A stretch of 64,000 bases of DNA from Boudabousia liubingyangii (GTDB lineage: Bacteria > Actinomycetota > Actinomycetes > Actinomycetales > Actinomycetaceae). Under the pieces are notes generated by a model. It was not told the DNA's origin, ran no database searches, and saw nothing but the letters and a program-made list of their open reading frames with translations. Each line of letters begins with the position of its first letter. Position 1 is the stretch's first letter. The stretch lies in the NCBI RefSeq assembly GCF_001907245.1, contig NZ_MQSU01000002.1:310001-374000 (forward strand). Direction: 5' to 3'. A program made the translations under genes and the position numbers. Below, in pieces: positions 21,863 through 32,749 of this stretch.

Positions 21863-22504
21863 TTACTTAACTAACCCGGGGAAGACTCGGGCTAGACCAT
21901 TAGCCATCATTTCGATCGAAATGGCCACCAGCACCATACCCATTAGGCGCGCCATGATGGTCCGAAGCGTGAGCGACATGTGGCGTGAAATGGTGCCAGA
22001 GAAGTAGAAGGTGACAAGCAGCATCAGCAAGACGATCGCCATGGCGGCAAACACTAGGGCATGTTCACCTACGGTCTGTGCCTGAGACTGGAAGACAATG
22101 ATGGTGGTGATAGAACCGGGACCCACTAGCATGGGGAAGCTCATAGGATAGAAAGCGACCGAATCGGGATCTTGCTTAGAAGCTTCTGCCTTTTCTTTGG
22201 CGCTGCCTTCATGGGTGGCCGAACCAGAACCACGCAGCATGCCTAGTGAGATCATCAGGAGGACTAGGCCACCGGCAATGCGGAAGTGGTCAATGTCAAT
22301 CCCAAAGACATTCAGCATTAAGGAACCAGAAAAGAAGAACACGCAGCACAGGATGGTGGTGTAGAAGATCGTCCAGACACCAGTGCGGCGTTGCTGATCG
22401 GGATCCTCATTGCTAGTCAACCCTAGGAACACCGGAAGGTTCACGAACGGGTTCATAATCGCGAAGAATGCAGCTAGGGCACGTAAAAAGAGGTCAGTCG
22501 CCAT
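21863..22504 (-). CDS. MarC/UPF0056 family membrane protein
   Basis: 213 residues with six predicted spans. The N-terminus FLRALAAFFAIMNPFVNLPVFLGLT is the MarC signature (ALFAIVNPxGNxPxFLxLT), and the second half has the inverted-repeat counterpart FPMLVGPGSITTIIVFQ. The family's function is unsettled; the old link to multiple antibiotic resistance was withdrawn, and a metabolite exporter is plausible. It starts 17 bp after the stop of the symporter-like gene, so both are likely one operon. Confidence 0.88.
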   Translation of the reverse strand: MATDLFLRALAAFFAIMNPFVNLPVFLGLTSNEDPDQQRRTGVWTIFYTTILCCVFFFSGSLMLNVFGIDIDHFRIAGGLVLLMISLGMLRGSGSATHEGSAKEKAEASKQDPDSVAFYPMSFPMLVGPGSITTIIVFQSQAQTVGEHALVFAAMAIVLLMLLVTFYFSGTISRHMSLTLRTIMARLMGMVLVAISIEMMANGLARVFPGLVK

Positions 22505-22521
22505 ATTATTCGATTAATCCT

Positions 22522-23499
22522 TTATTTTTCACTACCTAAGCGCCGCGCGATGGCTGCGCAGACAACCAGTTGAAACTGATGGAATACTAACACGGGAATT
22601 GTGACCGCTGCAGTCAAAGAAGTTGGGAAAATTGCTGCCGCAATGGGCAAACCAGAAGCCAAAGATTTCTTAGAACCACACATTAGCACTACAATTCGCT
22701 CTGCCCGGGGTAGCCCCAACCAGGCGGACCCAAACCAAGTAAAAGCCAACATGAAGCTCAAGAGCACCGCCGCTGCCAGCAGCAGGGCGACGATATTCCA
22801 GCCGGTAACCTCAGACCACAGTCCCTGCGCAGTAGCAGAACTAACTGCTGCGGCCACAATAAAGACAATCGTTAAACGGTCAGAAAACTTGGTAAAGGCG
22901 GCGTGAGCACGCAAGGTAGGTCCAAGCCAAGGCTGCACCAGCTGCCCCAAGATGAAAGGCAATAGCAGGTGGGTAAGAACGCCCCAAAAATTATCCAAAC
23001 GCACGCCCGCACTCTGCCCCATAAGTAGCCAAACCAAGGCTGGAGTTAGGAACATTCCCAGGGTATTAGAGATGGTGGCCGCTGTGACCGCCGCCGGGAT
23101 ATCGCCTCCAGCCAAGGAAGTAAAAGATACAGAGGCTTGCACCGTCGACGGTAAGAGCGTCAGAAATAGGAAGCCTAGGGCAAAACGCTCCGAAAGTACG
23201 TAACCCATAAATGGGTGCGAAATCAAACCCAGGATCGGGAACATGACGAAGGTACAAAACAGCGTGAAGAGCTGAACCTTCAAGTTTTTGACACCCCGCC
23301 AGACTTCCTCGGTGCGCAGACGCGCCCCATAGAGGAAGAACAAAAGCGCCGTAAAAATACCCGCTAGCACATGGAAGGTCTGTACCAAGAACGGGGGAAA
23401 GGGGACCAGAATCCCGATCGCCAAAGTCGCCAGAATAATGGCCACAAAGGGATCAAACCATTTCCCTAGGGACTTGCCCAAGCGGGTACTAGCAGGCAT
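22522..23499 (-). CDS. Bile acid:sodium symporter-like transporter (SBF-like)
   Basis: 325 residues with about ten hydrophobic spans. The N-terminal WFDPFVAIILATLAIGILVP, the FFLYGARL span and the re-entrant-like LPSTVQASVSFTSLAGGDIPAAV segment match the SBF-like/CPA2-related family of cation-coupled carriers of organic anions. The later GSKKSLASGLPIA is the second conserved crossing segment. Substrate unknown. The ATG has no convincing ribosome binding site. It is the first gene of a probable two-gene operon with the MarC-like gene and diverges from uvrA across 142 bp. Confidence 0.85.
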   Translation of the reverse strand: MPASTRLGKSLGKWFDPFVAIILATLAIGILVPFPPFLVQTFHVLAGIFTALLFFLYGARLRTEEVWRGVKNLKVQLFTLFCTFVMFPILGLISHPFMGYVLSERFALGFLFLTLLPSTVQASVSFTSLAGGDIPAAVTAATISNTLGMFLTPALVWLLMGQSAGVRLDNFWGVLTHLLLPFILGQLVQPWLGPTLRAHAAFTKFSDRLTIVFIVAAAVSSATAQGLWSEVTGWNIVALLLAAAVLLSFMLAFTWFGSAWLGLPRAERIVVLMCGSKKSLASGLPIAAAIFPTSLTAAVTIPVLVFHQFQLVVCAAIARRLGSEK

Positions 23500-23629
23500 G
23501 AGGGCTATTCACCGGCCTTTCTAAGCAGGGACGTGTTTCTTGTTGATTTCGTCGAATACATTACTGATTATCCCCTGATAGCTGTCTAATCTCACGCTCT
23601 GGCTCCTAGAAGCCCCCAAGACAGTTCGA

Positions 23630-23635
23630 TAAAAT
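23630..23635 (+). promoter_or_regulatory. -10 element (TAAAAT) giving a leaderless uvrA mRNA
   Basis: TAAAAT starts exactly 12 bp before the GTG at 23642, so transcription should begin at the start codon. No Shine-Dalgarno sequence precedes the gene. No clear -35 box or LexA site is visible. Confidence 0.5.
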
Positions 23636-23641
23636 ATTGGG

Positions 23642-26473
23642 GTGAAAGAAGAGATCATTGTAAAAGGCGCCCGAGCACACAACCTCAAGAGTGTGGACCT
23701 GAACCTACCCAGAGAGGCGATGATCGTCTTCACGGGCCTATCTGGTTCCGGTAAATCCTCCCTCGCCTTCGACACGATCTTCGCCGAAGGACAACGCCGC
23801 TACGTCGAATCGCTCTCTTCCTACGCCCGCCAGTTCCTAGGACAAATGGATAAGCCGGACGTGGACTTTATTGAAGGCCTGTCTCCCGCGGTTTCCATCG
23901 ACCAAAAATCGACCTCAAAGAACCCGCGTTCAACCGTCGGTACCATTACCGAAATTCACGACTATCTACGTCTACTTTTTGCCCGCGCCGGTGTCCCGCA
24001 CTGCCCCAAATGTGGGGAAGTAATTGTGGCACAGAGTGCCGAACAGGTTGTTAACCAACTAATGGAAGAACCTGAAGGTACCCGCCTAGTCCTGCTAGCT
24101 CCCGTCATTCGTGGCCGTAAGGGCGAATACTCAGAACTCTTTGAGGACCTCCAGGCTCAGGGCTATACTCGCGCCCGCGTAGACGGCGAGGACGTACGCC
24201 TAGACTCGCCACCCACCCTCGCCAAAAACTTAAAACACGACATTGAAGTAACCGTCGACCGGATCGTCCTGAAGGAAGGCATCCGGACGCGTCTGACCGA
24301 TAGTGTCGAAACCGCTTTTGAGCTGGCGCAGGGCCTGCTACTGGTTGACTACGTCGACCGCGATCCGGAGGCAGAAAACCGCACCCGTAAATTCTCTGAA
24401 AAGCGCGCGTGCCCTAATGAGCACCAGCTGCAACTAGATGAAATCGAACCGCGTACCTTCTCCTTCAATGCCCCCTACGGGGCCTGCCCGGACTGTACCG
24501 GTATTGGCATGAAACTTGAGGTCGACCCGGAACTGGTGGTACCCGATGAAACCAAATCCCTCTCCGAGGGTGCGATCGGGCCCTGGAGTGGCGCCAATAA
24601 GTACCATCAGCGACAGCTAAAGGCTCTAGCTTCTCAGCAGGGTTTCTCCATGAAAACTCCCTGGGAAGACCTCCCCGCAGAAGTCCAAGACATGCTGCTT
24701 AACGGCAACAACTTCGAAGTCAAGGTTAGTTTCGTCAACCGCTGGGGACGCAAACGTGAATACACCTCCGGCTTCGAAGGGGCAATCCGCTATATCGAAC
24801 GGAAGCGTGAAGAGACTGAATCTAACTGGTCTCGTGAGAAACTCGATGCCTACATGCGTGAAGTTCCCTGTGCTACCTGTCAGGGAGCACGTCTCAAGCC
24901 TGAGGTACTAGCGGTGACCGTGGGGGAGAAAAACATCTTTGAGCTCTCTTCCATGTCGATCGCTGATGCCTACGAGTTCATCTGCGGTCTAAAACTCGAA
25001 GGCCGGGCAGCCAAAATCGCACCCCCGATCATTCAGGAAGTTAAAGCTCGTCTGAAATTCCTAGTCGACGTGGGCCTAACCTACCTGACGCTAGCGCGCT
25101 CGGCAGGTACTCTTTCCGGCGGTGAAGCGCAGCGCATTCGCCTAGCCACCCAGATCGGCTCCGGACTAGTGGGCGTACTCTACGTCCTCGACGAGCCTTC
25201 AATTGGCTTGCACCAGCGAGACAACTCGCGCTTGATTGCGACGCTACAGCGACTACGAGACCTTGGCAATACCCTCATCGTGGTGGAACACGACGAAGAA
25301 ACGATGCAGGCAGCCGACTGGATTGTCGATATCGGTCCGCGAGCGGGCGTGCACGGCGGTGAGATCGTCTATTCTGGCCCCCTAAAGGGACTAGAAAAGG
25401 CTGAACGCTCCCTAACCGGTGCCTACCTGACCGGAAAGAAATCCATCCAGGTACCTAAGAAACGACGCCCCGTCGATAAAGACCGGAAGCTAACCATTAA
25501 GGGCGCTAAGGAAAACAACCTCAAGAACCTGAGCGTTGATATCCCACTGGGCTGTTTTGTGGCCGTGAGCGGTGTTTCCGGCTCCGGTAAGTCTTCCCTG
25601 ATCAATACGATCCTTTATCGTTCCCTAGCTAATCAGCTCAATGGGGCGCGACTAGTGCCTGGACGGCACAAGACCATTACCGGCCTAGAACACCTTGACA
25701 AGGTCGTGCACGTCGACCAGTCACCGATCGGTCGTACCCCTAGGTCGAACCCGGCTACCTACACCGGCGTTTGGGATAAGATCCGAACCCTGTTCGCAGC
25801 GACCGAGGAAGCTAAGGTTCGTGGCTACGGACCGGGACGCTTCTCCTTTAACGTCAAGGGTGGACGCTGTGAAACCTGTAAGGGCGACGGCACCATCAAG
25901 ATCGAAATGAACTTCCTGCCCGACGTCTACGTACCGTGCGAAACCTGCCATGGAAAGCGTTACAACCAAGAGACTCTAACAGTCACCTACAAGGGCAAGA
26001 ATGTCGCGGAAGTTCTCCAAATGCCGATCAGCGAGGCCTGCGAGTTCTTCGAAAACGTCCCCGGCGTGGCCCGCTACCTAAAGACCCTAGATCGAGTCGG
26101 CCTAGGCTACGTACAGCTGGGACAGTCGGCAACCACCCTTTCTGGTGGTGAAGCCCAGCGCGTTAAACTGGCCTCTGAGCTACATAAACGTTCCAATGGG
26201 CGCAGTATCTACGTCCTAGATGAACCCACCACCGGTCTGCATCTGGAGGATATCAATAAACTCCTAGCCGTCTTGCAGACGCTGGTAGATAAAGGCAATA
26301 CGGTGGTGGTCATTGAACACAACTTGGACGTCATCAAGTGCGCTGACTGGATTCTGGATCTTGGCCCAGAAGGCGGCGCGGGCGGTGGTACGCTAGTTGC
26401 CGAGGGAACGCCAGAGCAAGTAGCGAAGAATAAAGACTCCTACACCGGGCAATATCTGGCACAAATGCTCTAA
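23642..26473 (+). CDS. uvrA: Excinuclease ABC subunit A
   Basis: 943 residues. UvrA is the dimeric ABC-type ATPase that detects DNA lesions and loads UvrB in nucleotide excision repair. The first Walker [10 protein letters not shown] is at 32-40 and the second GVSGSGKSS near 644-652; both ABC signatures LSGGEAQR are present. Zinc-binding cysteine pairs occur in CPKCGEVI, in the [17 protein letters not shown] insertion, and in the C-terminal finger CETCKGDG...CETCHGKR. Full length for the family. The GTG start has no Shine-Dalgarno and is probably leaderless. Confidence 0.97.
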   Translation: MKEEIIVKGARAHNLKSVDLNLPREAMIVFTGLSGSGKSSLAFDTIFAEGQRRYVESLSSYARQFLGQMDKPDVDFIEGLSPAVSIDQKSTSKNPRSTVGTITEIHDYLRLLFARAGVPHCPKCGEVIVAQSAEQVVNQLMEEPEGTRLVLLAPVIRGRKGEYSELFEDLQAQGYTRARVDGEDVRLDSPPTLAKNLKHDIEVTVDRIVLKEGIRTRLTDSVETAFELAQGLLLVDYVDRDPEAENRTRKFSEKRACPNEHQLQLDEIEPRTFSFNAPYGACPDCTGIGMKLEVDPELVVPDETKSLSEGAIGPWSGANKYHQRQLKALASQQGFSMKTPWEDLPAEVQDMLLNGNNFEVKVSFVNRWGRKREYTSGFEGAIRYIERKREETESNWSREKLDAYMREVPCATCQGARLKPEVLAVTVGEKNIFELSSMSIADAYEFICGLKLEGRAAKIAPPIIQEVKARLKFLVDVGLTYLTLARSAGTLSGGEAQRIRLATQIGSGLVGVLYVLDEPSIGLHQRDNSRLIATLQRLRDLGNTLIVVEHDEETMQAADWIVDIGPRAGVHGGEIVYSGPLKGLEKAERSLTGAYLTGKKSIQVPKKRRPVDKDRKLTIKGAKENNLKNLSVDIPLGCFVAVSGVSGSGKSSLINTILYRSLANQLNGARLVPGRHKTITGLEHLDKVVHVDQSPIGRTPRSNPATYTGVWDKIRTLFAATEEAKVRGYGPGRFSFNVKGGRCETCKGDGTIKIEMNFLPDVYVPCETCHGKRYNQETLTVTYKGKNVAEVLQMPISEACEFFENVPGVARYLKTLDRVGLGYVQLGQSATTLSGGEAQRVKLASELHKRSNGRSIYVLDEPTTGLHLEDINKLLAVLQTLVDKGNTVVVIEHNLDVIKCADWILDLGPEGGAGGGTLVAEGTPEQVAKNKDSYTGQYLAQML

Positions 26474-26539
26474 AGTGTAGGAAGACCCAAACTTCGGTTT
26501 CCTCACAAACTGAGCTTGTCTGCCCTCAAAGGAGTCTCC

Positions 26540-27043
26540 ATGTTTACCCGGCACACCGTGATCAGCACGCGAATAGGCGAGTTGACGGTAGTGGCCAACT
26601 CGGAGGCAATTACCGGGGTTTATTTCCCCGGCCACGAACCTGCCGGACAAATCGGAGCTCTAGTCGGCCCCACCTCACCGCTTTTCATGGACTTTAGCGA
26701 GCAGGTCTCTGACTTCTTGGCAGGCCGCCGGGAAGATTTCACCATTCCCTTCGAACTCCCCAAATCGAGTGAGTTCAACGAGGCAGTCTGGCAGCGTCTC
26801 ACCAAGATTCCCTACGGAAAGACCACCACGTACGGAAACCTAGCAGCGGAACTGGGAGGACGAAACCAAGCCCGCGCCGTTGGGCGCGCCGTCGGGGCTA
26901 ATCCACTGGCCCTAATCATTCCCTGCCACCGCGTCTTAGGATCAGATGGCAAACTTACCGGTTATGCCGGTGGGATCGAGGCCAAGGCCTACCTATTGCA
27001 GCTAGAAGCTGCCAATGCAGAAAACACCGATCAACTCTTCTGA
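26540..27043 (+). CDS. ogt: Methylated-DNA-[protein]-cysteine S-methyltransferase
   Basis: 167 residues from the ATG at 26540, with AAAGGAG 5 bp upstream; eight further codons are open ahead but lack a ribosome site. It removes O6-alkyl groups from guanine by transferring them to its own cysteine. The active-site IPCHRV contains Cys129, the helix-turn-helix region is VWQRLTKIPYGKTTTYGNLA, and GRAVGANPLALI supplies the conserved arginine finger and asparagine hinge. It lies 66 bp behind uvrA and may be cotranscribed with it, grouping two repair activities. Confidence 0.93.
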   Translation: MFTRHTVISTRIGELTVVANSEAITGVYFPGHEPAGQIGALVGPTSPLFMDFSEQVSDFLAGRREDFTIPFELPKSSEFNEAVWQRLTKIPYGKTTTYGNLAAELGGRNQARAVGRAVGANPLALIIPCHRVLGSDGKLTGYAGGIEAKAYLLQLEAANAENTDQLF

Positions 27044-27075
27044 GCTGACCGGTGCTTTCAAACATGCAGAACTAT

Positions 27076-28884
27076 TTACTTTTCGCCGTAAATTTCTTTT
27101 ACTGTATCGGCAAAACGTTCTAGCACTGCCGGACGCTTGACCTTCAAGGACGGGGTCAAAAGCCCATTGGCCTCCGTGAAGTCCCCGGGAACAATGCGGA
27201 ATTCTCGGATTGATTCAGCCCTCGAAACGGAGGCATTGGCACGCTTTACAGCCTTCTCAATCGAGGCCTTCACCCGGGGGTGGCTCACCGCCGAGGTAGC
27301 ATCCATTGGCGGTAGAGAATGTGCCCGCAACCAGGTGGGTAGAGCTTCTGCATCCAGTGCTACCAGGGCAGAGATGAACGGTTTCATATCACCTAGAACC
27401 ACCGCCTGGGAAATCAGCGGGTGCAGACGCAGCTGAGCCTCCAGCGGACCGGGGGAGACATTCTTACCACCGGCGGTTACAAGTAGATCCTTTGCTCGGC
27501 CAGTAATGACTAAATGTCCCTCGGCATCAAGATGACCTAGATCCCCGGTATGCAACCATCCGTCCCCATCGATAGCCTGGGCGGTTGCTGCCGGAAGATT
27601 GTGGTACCCCTTGGTGATCTGGGCACCGCGCAAACAAATCTCACCTTCATCGGTGAATTTAACTTCAGTACCCTGAAGTAGGGTCCCCACAGAACCCATA
27701 ACGGCATGACCGGGACGGTTCACCGTAGCGGGACCGGTGGTTTCAGTCATGCCATACCCCTCAATGAGGTCAAGACCGACGCCACGGAAAAAGTGTCCCA
27801 AATTGGCGTCCAGGGGAGCGCCCCCACAAACTACCAAATCGATTTCGGGCCCGAAGGCTTGCTTTAGCTTATTGAGTACCAGTTTGCTAGCTAGGGCGTG
27901 TTTACGACGCAGCCCCCAACTTGGGCCCTGAGGCTCTTCTAAAGCTTGTGAATAAGCGATCGCAGTATTTTCCGCGAACTTGAAAACGCGACGTTTGAAA
28001 CCAGAGGGGGCCTTTGCGGCGGCCGCATTCTTGATCTTTTCTAGGACGCGGGGGACCACCATAATGGCGGTCGGAGCAAAAGACTGCATATCAGAAAGTA
28101 GATTCTTCACATCTGGTGCCTGAGCAAGGGCAGATTCAGAAGCCAAAATGGCGAACTGTACATAGCGTGCCAGAACGTGTGCCACCGGCAGGAAGAGCAG
28201 TAGCTTGCCGGAACGATCCAAAAGTAGCTGAGGGGCAATGAACTGAATATCGTAAATCGTTTTGGCAAAGTTATAGTGAGTTAGTTCCACACCTTTAGGG
28301 GCTCCAGTAGTACCAGAGGTGTACACAATCGTCGCTAGATCAGAACCGGAAACGTTTTCACGGGCTTTAACGACTTGTTTGAGGTTAAGCTTCGAGCCTG
28401 CGGCAATAATCATCGCCAAGGCTGAATCATCAAAGCTCAGAATCTGGAGTTCTTGGTCGTCTGGCTGGCAGGATTGCACAAGTGCAGCTTGAGTAGCCGA
28501 TTGAGTGACGACTAGTTTAATATCCGCATCCTTGAGGATATGGCTAATCTGGGCGGCCGAATCCGATTCATAAATTGGCACCGAAATGAGCCCGATCTGG
28601 ACAGCTGCCAGATCCAAAAGCATCCAGTCGAATGACGTCGAGCCCATAATCGCCAAGGCATCGCCCTTTTGGAATCCTAACCCTAGCAGGCCCTTAGAAA
28701 TAGCGTCGACCTGAGCTAAGACCTCAGTAACGGTAGCGGGAACCCAAGATCGACCGACAGAGGATTTTCGGTAGACCATATTAGCCTTCGGGGCTCTTTT
28801 TAAACGCCCCTGGAGTAGCTCACCAATGGTGTCGACAGCAGGTACTTGCGGGACGATCTTTGACTTGCGCGAAAAAATAGACAT
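27076..28884 (-). CDS. Long-chain acyl-CoA synthetase (AMP-binding)
   Basis: 602 residues. It activates fatty acids to acyl-CoA through an acyl-adenylate. The phosphate-binding loop YTSGTTGAPKG is at 188-198, GYGMTETTGPATVN is the adenine/carboxylate motif, GWLHTGDLGHLD the ribose-binding motif, and ITGRAKDLLVTAGGKNVSP the hinge with the C-terminal lid. The general make-up resembles actinobacterial FadD15-type proteins, which have a shortened lid with a PLE-like SPGPLEAQL. It could serve lipid recycling or exogenous fatty acid uptake. The gene is convergent with ogt and its start has only a weak AGGAT ahead. Confidence 0.92.
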   Translation of the reverse strand: MSIFSRKSKIVPQVPAVDTIGELLQGRLKRAPKANMVYRKSSVGRSWVPATVTEVLAQVDAISKGLLGLGFQKGDALAIMGSTSFDWMLLDLAAVQIGLISVPIYESDSAAQISHILKDADIKLVVTQSATQAALVQSCQPDDQELQILSFDDSALAMIIAAGSKLNLKQVVKARENVSGSDLATIVYTSGTTGAPKGVELTHYNFAKTIYDIQFIAPQLLLDRSGKLLLFLPVAHVLARYVQFAILASESALAQAPDVKNLLSDMQSFAPTAIMVVPRVLEKIKNAAAAKAPSGFKRRVFKFAENTAIAYSQALEEPQGPSWGLRRKHALASKLVLNKLKQAFGPEIDLVVCGGAPLDANLGHFFRGVGLDLIEGYGMTETTGPATVNRPGHAVMGSVGTLLQGTEVKFTDEGEICLRGAQITKGYHNLPAATAQAIDGDGWLHTGDLGHLDAEGHLVITGRAKDLLVTAGGKNVSPGPLEAQLRLHPLISQAVVLGDMKPFISALVALDAEALPTWLRAHSLPPMDATSAVSHPRVKASIEKAVKRANASVSRAESIREFRIVPGDFTEANGLLTPSLKVKRPAVLERFADTVKEIYGEK

Positions 28885-29096
28885 GGGGTAATCCTAAGAG
28901 CCACGCGCCGGAATCCCGTTTTTAGCAGCCACTTCTGAAAAAGCTTGTAAAACCAACACAAAAAGCAGGGGGTGATTTTGTGCCCCGGTACAAAAGCGAT
29001 TTTCTAAAAGGTGGCGTGTGCGACAAAGTTGGGGAGACCCCGAAATCGCCATTGAAAACTGCCGATATCAGCAAAGTCGCTGTCCAATAAATCGCC

Positions 29097-29134
29097 AAAA
29101 AATGTCCCCCGCGGCCACAGGCCAACGGGGGACA
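29097..29134 (-). terminator. Intrinsic terminator of glnA
   Basis: TGTCCCCCG (29103-29111) and CGGGGGACA (29126-29134) form a 9 bp stem. Read on the minus strand it is followed by a run of six U (A-run at 29097-29102). A classical rho-independent terminator. Confidence 0.85.
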
Positions 29135-29153
29135 GATGCTTAAGGCTTCTAGG

Positions 29154-29180
29154 CTCTTAAGAATGCGAAGTTCTTAAGAG
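29154..29180. repeat. Inverted repeat just after glnA
   Basis: CTCTTAAGAA (29154-29163) and TTCTTAAGAG (29171-29180) form a perfect 10 bp AT-rich stem with a 7 nt loop, 17 bp after the glnA stop and before the main terminator. Confidence 0.6.
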
Positions 29181-29197
29181 TGCCAGGCATCTAAGAT

Positions 29198-30622
29198 TTA
29201 CAGGTCGTAGTACAGACCAAACTCGAACGGGTGGGGGAACTGACGCATCGGAGCAATCTCATTCTCCCGCTTGTAAGCGATCCAAGTATCAATCAGATCC
29301 TGAGTGAAAACATCAGATTCAGTCAAGAAGTCCTGATCCTGTTCTAGTGCTTCAAGTGCCGCCTCCAAGGAGGTGGGAAGCTTAGCAATATCATGGTATT
29401 CCTCAGGCGGAAGCTCGTACAGATCTTTATCGATCGGAGCTGCCGGCTCAATCCGATTACGAATACCATCAATACCGGCCATTAGACAGGCGGCAAAAGA
29501 CAGATACGGGTTGGCGCTGGGATCCGGTACGCGGTACTCAATGCGCTTCTTCTTCGGGGAAGTGCCAGTGACCGGGATACGGATACAAGCCGAACGGTTA
29601 CGAGCGGAATACACTAGGTTCACCGGAGCTTCAAAGCCCGGGACTAGACGACGGTAGGAGTTAACCGACGGGTTAGTGAAGGCCAAAAGCGCCGGAGCGT
29701 GCTCTAGCAAGCCACCGATGAAGTAGCGGGCCATATCAGACAAGCCACCGTAACCAGATTCATCATGGAACAGCGGCTGTCCGTCCTTCCAGAGGGAGAA
29801 GTGCTGGTGCATACCTGAACCGGCATCACCAAAGACCGGCTTCGGCATGAAGGTCGCGCTTAGTCCCTGAGCCCAAGCAGAGTTCTTAATGACGTACTTG
29901 AACTTCATCAGATCGTCAGCTGCGTGAAGCAGGGAGTTGAAACGGTAGTTGATTTCCTGCTGGGCGCCACCGCCAACTTCGTGGTGTCCACGTTCAACAA
30001 CTAGACCAACCTCGGCCATCTTAAGGGACATTTCATCACGCACATCAGCGTAGTGATCGTAGGGGGTGACGGGGAAGTAGCCGCCGCCGCGACGAACCTT
30101 ATAGCCCTTGTTGCCGCCTAGTTCTTCCGCACCCGTATTCCAAGGTGCCGCCAAGGAATCTAGCTGGTAGAAGGAGCTCTGCGGGTTGGTCTCGTAACGA
30201 ACCGAATCGAAGAGGTAGAACTCTGCCTCGGCACCGACATAGCAGGTGTCAGCAATGCCGGTGGACTTCAGGTAAGCCTCTGCCTTCGCGGCAACCTGAC
30301 GCGGGTCGCGGCTAAAGGGCTCCATGGTGAACGGGTCCACGATAGAGAAAGAAACCGCTAGGGTTTTAGCCTTACGGAAGGGATCAATGAAGGCGGTTGA
30401 AAGATCGGGGAGCAGACGCATATCGGATTCGTGGATCGCGGTAAAGCCGCGAATCGACGAGCCATCAAACATCAGCCCATCAGTGAAAACGTCCTCGTCA
30501 AAAGCCGAAGCTGGAATAGTTAGGTGCTGCTGTACGCCCGGAAGGTCACAGAAACGTACGTCAACAAATTCAACATTTTCGGATTTAATAAACTCAACGG
30601 CCTCAGCGGAGTTTGAAAACAT
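29198..30622 (-). CDS. glnA: Glutamine synthetase, type I
   Basis: 474 residues. It makes glutamine from glutamate, ammonia and ATP and acts as a dodecamer. Catalytic landmarks: DGSSIRGF (53-60), the metal ligand glutamates in [10 protein letters not shown] (130-139) and [11 protein letters not shown] (213-223), the ATP loop and [10 protein letters not shown] (341-350). DLYELPPEE (400-408) contains Tyr402, the equivalent of the adenylylation site, so activity is probably regulated by adenylylation as in the GSI-beta class. AAAGGG lies 7 bp before the ATG. It diverges from uvrC over 90 bp. Confidence 0.96.
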   Translation of the reverse strand: MFSNSAEAVEFIKSENVEFVDVRFCDLPGVQQHLTIPASAFDEDVFTDGLMFDGSSIRGFTAIHESDMRLLPDLSTAFIDPFRKAKTLAVSFSIVDPFTMEPFSRDPRQVAAKAEAYLKSTGIADTCYVGAEAEFYLFDSVRYETNPQSSFYQLDSLAAPWNTGAEELGGNKGYKVRRGGGYFPVTPYDHYADVRDEMSLKMAEVGLVVERGHHEVGGGAQQEINYRFNSLLHAADDLMKFKYVIKNSAWAQGLSATFMPKPVFGDAGSGMHQHFSLWKDGQPLFHDESGYGGLSDMARYFIGGLLEHAPALLAFTNPSVNSYRRLVPGFEAPVNLVYSARNRSACIRIPVTGTSPKKKRIEYRVPDPSANPYLSFAACLMAGIDGIRNRIEPAAPIDKDLYELPPEEYHDIAKLPTSLEAALEALEQDQDFLTESDVFTQDLIDTWIAYKRENEIAPMRQFPHPFEFGLYYDL

Positions 30623-30700
30623 AAGAGTGCCCTTTCGTGGTCAAAGTAAGGCTCAGCGCAAGTGTATTGCGAAAACAAGCGAAAAGCCACCTAAAGGCTT

Positions 30701-30706
30701 TAAAGT
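30701..30706 (+). promoter_or_regulatory. -10 element (TAAAGT) giving a leaderless uvrC operon mRNA
   Basis: TAAAGT starts exactly 12 bp before the GTG at 30713, which has no Shine-Dalgarno. A good -35 box at the usual distance is not seen. Confidence 0.45.
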
Positions 30707-30712
30707 AGAAGC

Positions 30713-32749
30713 GTGGCAGATCCGCAGAGTTACCGGCCGAAAACCAGCGAAATCCCCGCATCTCCGGGGGTCTATCGCTTTCGCGACCCCAAAGGGACCG
30801 TCATCTATGTGGGGAAGGCCAAAAATTTACGAAACCGCTTGACTAGTTATTTCCAAGATCCACAGCGGTTACACCCCCGAACCTACAAGATGGTCCATAC
30901 CGCCAGCTCCGTACAATGGACGGTGGTAAACAACGAGATGGAAGCCCTCACGCTCGAGTACTCGTGGATCAAAGAGTTCAGTCCGCGTTTCAACGTCATG
31001 TACAACCGAAACGATATGTCCTTCCCATATCTAGCGGTCACCATGAACGAACAGTACCCGCGCGCCCTCGTCATGAGAGGAAAACGGAAAAAGGACGTCC
31101 GCTACTTCGGGCCCTTCCCCCAGGCCTGGACCATCCGAGAAACCCTAGACCTGCTGACTCGAATCTTCCCGGTCCGGACCTGCGCCCCCGGAACCTTCCA
31201 ACGCGCCAAGCGGGAAGGCCGCCCCTGCCTCCTGGGGCATATCGGGAAATGCTCCGCCCCCTGCGCCGGCTGGATCACCCCCGAAGACCACCGCGAACTC
31301 GCCGAGGAACTCTGTCGCTTTATGAACGGCAAAACCGGCCCGATTAAACGCGAACTCAAAGCCAAAATGCTCAACGCCTCAGAGAACCTAGAATTTGAAA
31401 GAGCGGCTGTCTACCGGGATCAATTAGAAGCCATCAACCTCGTGCTCGAAAAGAACACGGTCGTACTTCCTAATGGCACTGATGCTGACGTAATCGGAGT
31501 CGCCCACGACGAACTCGAGCTCGCTGTTTACGTCCTCGCCGTCCGCGGCGGACGCATTCGGGGCGTCCGACACTGGGTCAGTGAAATCCCCTCACAAACC
31601 CAAGACCTCAGCCACCTGCCCGGAGACGCTGCGGCCGACGTCCTCGAACAGCTCTACGGCAACCTACCCGAAATCCCCGATTCAGAAATCCGCAAACAAA
31701 GGCAAGAACAACAAACCCAAGCTGCCTCCGTCGACGATGTCGAGCACCTCTCAGCCGAAAACGTGCCGCCCCTAATCCTTGTCGGGCAGACCCCAAAGAA
31801 CGCTACCGCCCTCAAACAGTGGCTAACCAAACGAGCCGGCGTAAACGTCACCTTCAGCACCCCGCAAAGAGGCGACAAAAAGTCCCTCCTCGAGATGGCA
31901 CAAAAGAACGCCCAAGAAGCCCTACAACTGCACAAAAACCGCCGGATTGCCGATCTTTCAAGGCGCTCACAGGCACTCGAAGAACTACGCACCTATCTTG
32001 ATCTCCCGGCCATCCCGCTACGTATCGAAGGCTTCGATATCTCCCACACCCAAGGCACCAATCAAGTGGCCTCAATGGTCGTCTTTGAAGATGGGGCCCC
32101 CAATAAGAACGCCTATCGTCAATACCTGATCACCCCAAAGGATGACGGTAGCCCACTGGACGATACTGCCGCCATGAGTCAGGTGCTCACTCGCCGTCTC
32201 AAACGGCTCCAGGCAGAACAGGCGGGCGAACAGGGCTACGACGAACAGGGAGAAGCCCTAGAGAGCGGTCCGATCGATCCGTTAACCGGCAAGGCACGAC
32301 GCTTTTCCTACCGGCCGGACCTGATCGTAGTTGATGGCGGTTTACCCCAAGTAAATGCTGCCGCCCGGACCATCCACGAGCTAGGGATGGACCTGCCCGT
32401 AGTCGGATTAGCAAAGCGACTTGAGGAAATCTGGATCCCGGGAGAAGACTTCCCGCTGATCCTGCCGCGTACCTCTGCCGCTCTCTACATGCTGCAGCAT
32501 TTGCGCGACGAATCGCACCGCCGGGCCATCACCCACCACCGCAAAAAGCGAAATAAAGCGATGACTGTCTCAATTCTTGATAGCATTCCAGGTGTCGGAA
32601 CCACCCGGCAAACTGCCTTACTACAACATTTCAAGACCTATAAAGCGATCCGGAACGCCAGCGTGGAAGAACTCGCCGAAGTTCCCGGAATCTCTGAAAA
32701 ACTTGCCCATACGATCAGCGAACACCTACAAGCAAAGGACCAGAAATGA
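30713..32749 (+). CDS. uvrC: Excinuclease ABC subunit C
   Basis: 678 residues. UvrC makes both incisions around a DNA lesion bound by UvrB. The N-terminal GIY-YIG nuclease (about 14-95) reads [20 protein letters not shown]; a cysteine cluster ([16 protein letters not shown]) follows; the UVR domain that meets UvrB is at about 215-250 ([17 protein letters not shown]). The RNase H-like 5' nuclease has [19 protein letters not shown] and [15 protein letters not shown], and two C-terminal helix-hairpin-helix units end the protein ([16 protein letters not shown] and [12 protein letters not shown]). An acidic linker (about 330-350) is longer than usual. It starts with GTG, is probably leaderless and opens a five-gene operon. 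Confidence 0.96.
   Translation: MADPQSYRPKTSEIPASPGVYRFRDPKGTVIYVGKAKNLRNRLTSYFQDPQRLHPRTYKMVHTASSVQWTVVNNEMEALTLEYSWIKEFSPRFNVMYNRNDMSFPYLAVTMNEQYPRALVMRGKRKKDVRYFGPFPQAWTIRETLDLLTRIFPVRTCAPGTFQRAKREGRPCLLGHIGKCSAPCAGWITPEDHRELAEELCRFMNGKTGPIKRELKAKMLNASENLEFERAAVYRDQLEAINLVLEKNTVVLPNGTDADVIGVAHDELELAVYVLAVRGGRIRGVRHWVSEIPSQTQDLSHLPGDAAADVLEQLYGNLPEIPDSEIRKQRQEQQTQAASVDDVEHLSAENVPPLILVGQTPKNATALKQWLTKRAGVNVTFSTPQRGDKKSLLEMAQKNAQEALQLHKNRRIADLSRRSQALEELRTYLDLPAIPLRIEGFDISHTQGTNQVASMVVFEDGAPNKNAYRQYLITPKDDGSPLDDTAAMSQVLTRRLKRLQAEQAGEQGYDEQGEALESGPIDPLTGKARRFSYRPDLIVVDGGLPQVNAAARTIHELGMDLPVVGLAKRLEEIWIPGEDFPLILPRTSAALYMLQHLRDESHRRAITHHRKKRNKAMTVSILDSIPGVGTTRQTALLQHFKTYKAIRNASVEELAEVPGISEKLAHTISEHLQAKDQK

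Larger units (their letters stand above)
28885..29197. other. Intergenic region between glnA and the acyl-CoA synthetase gene
   Basis: A 313 bp non-coding stretch downstream of glnA (minus strand) and upstream of the acyl-CoA synthetase gene (minus strand). It holds the glnA terminator and an additional inverted repeat, both listed separately. The rest, about 28885-29090, must include the promoter of the synthetase gene; I cannot point to convincing -35/-10 boxes. A short open frame on the minus strand has no supporting features. Confidence 0.6.

Noticed and set aside
23600-23645. A LexA-type SOS box before uvrA
   Set aside because: Only a single half (CAGTTCGAT) is visible; the GAAC-N4-GTTC arrangement expected in actinobacteria is not there. 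The other uvr genes show none either.
28885-29197. A small gene of 67 codons on the minus strand
   Set aside because: No ribosome site, no recognisable motif, and it overlaps the promoter region of the acyl-CoA synthetase.
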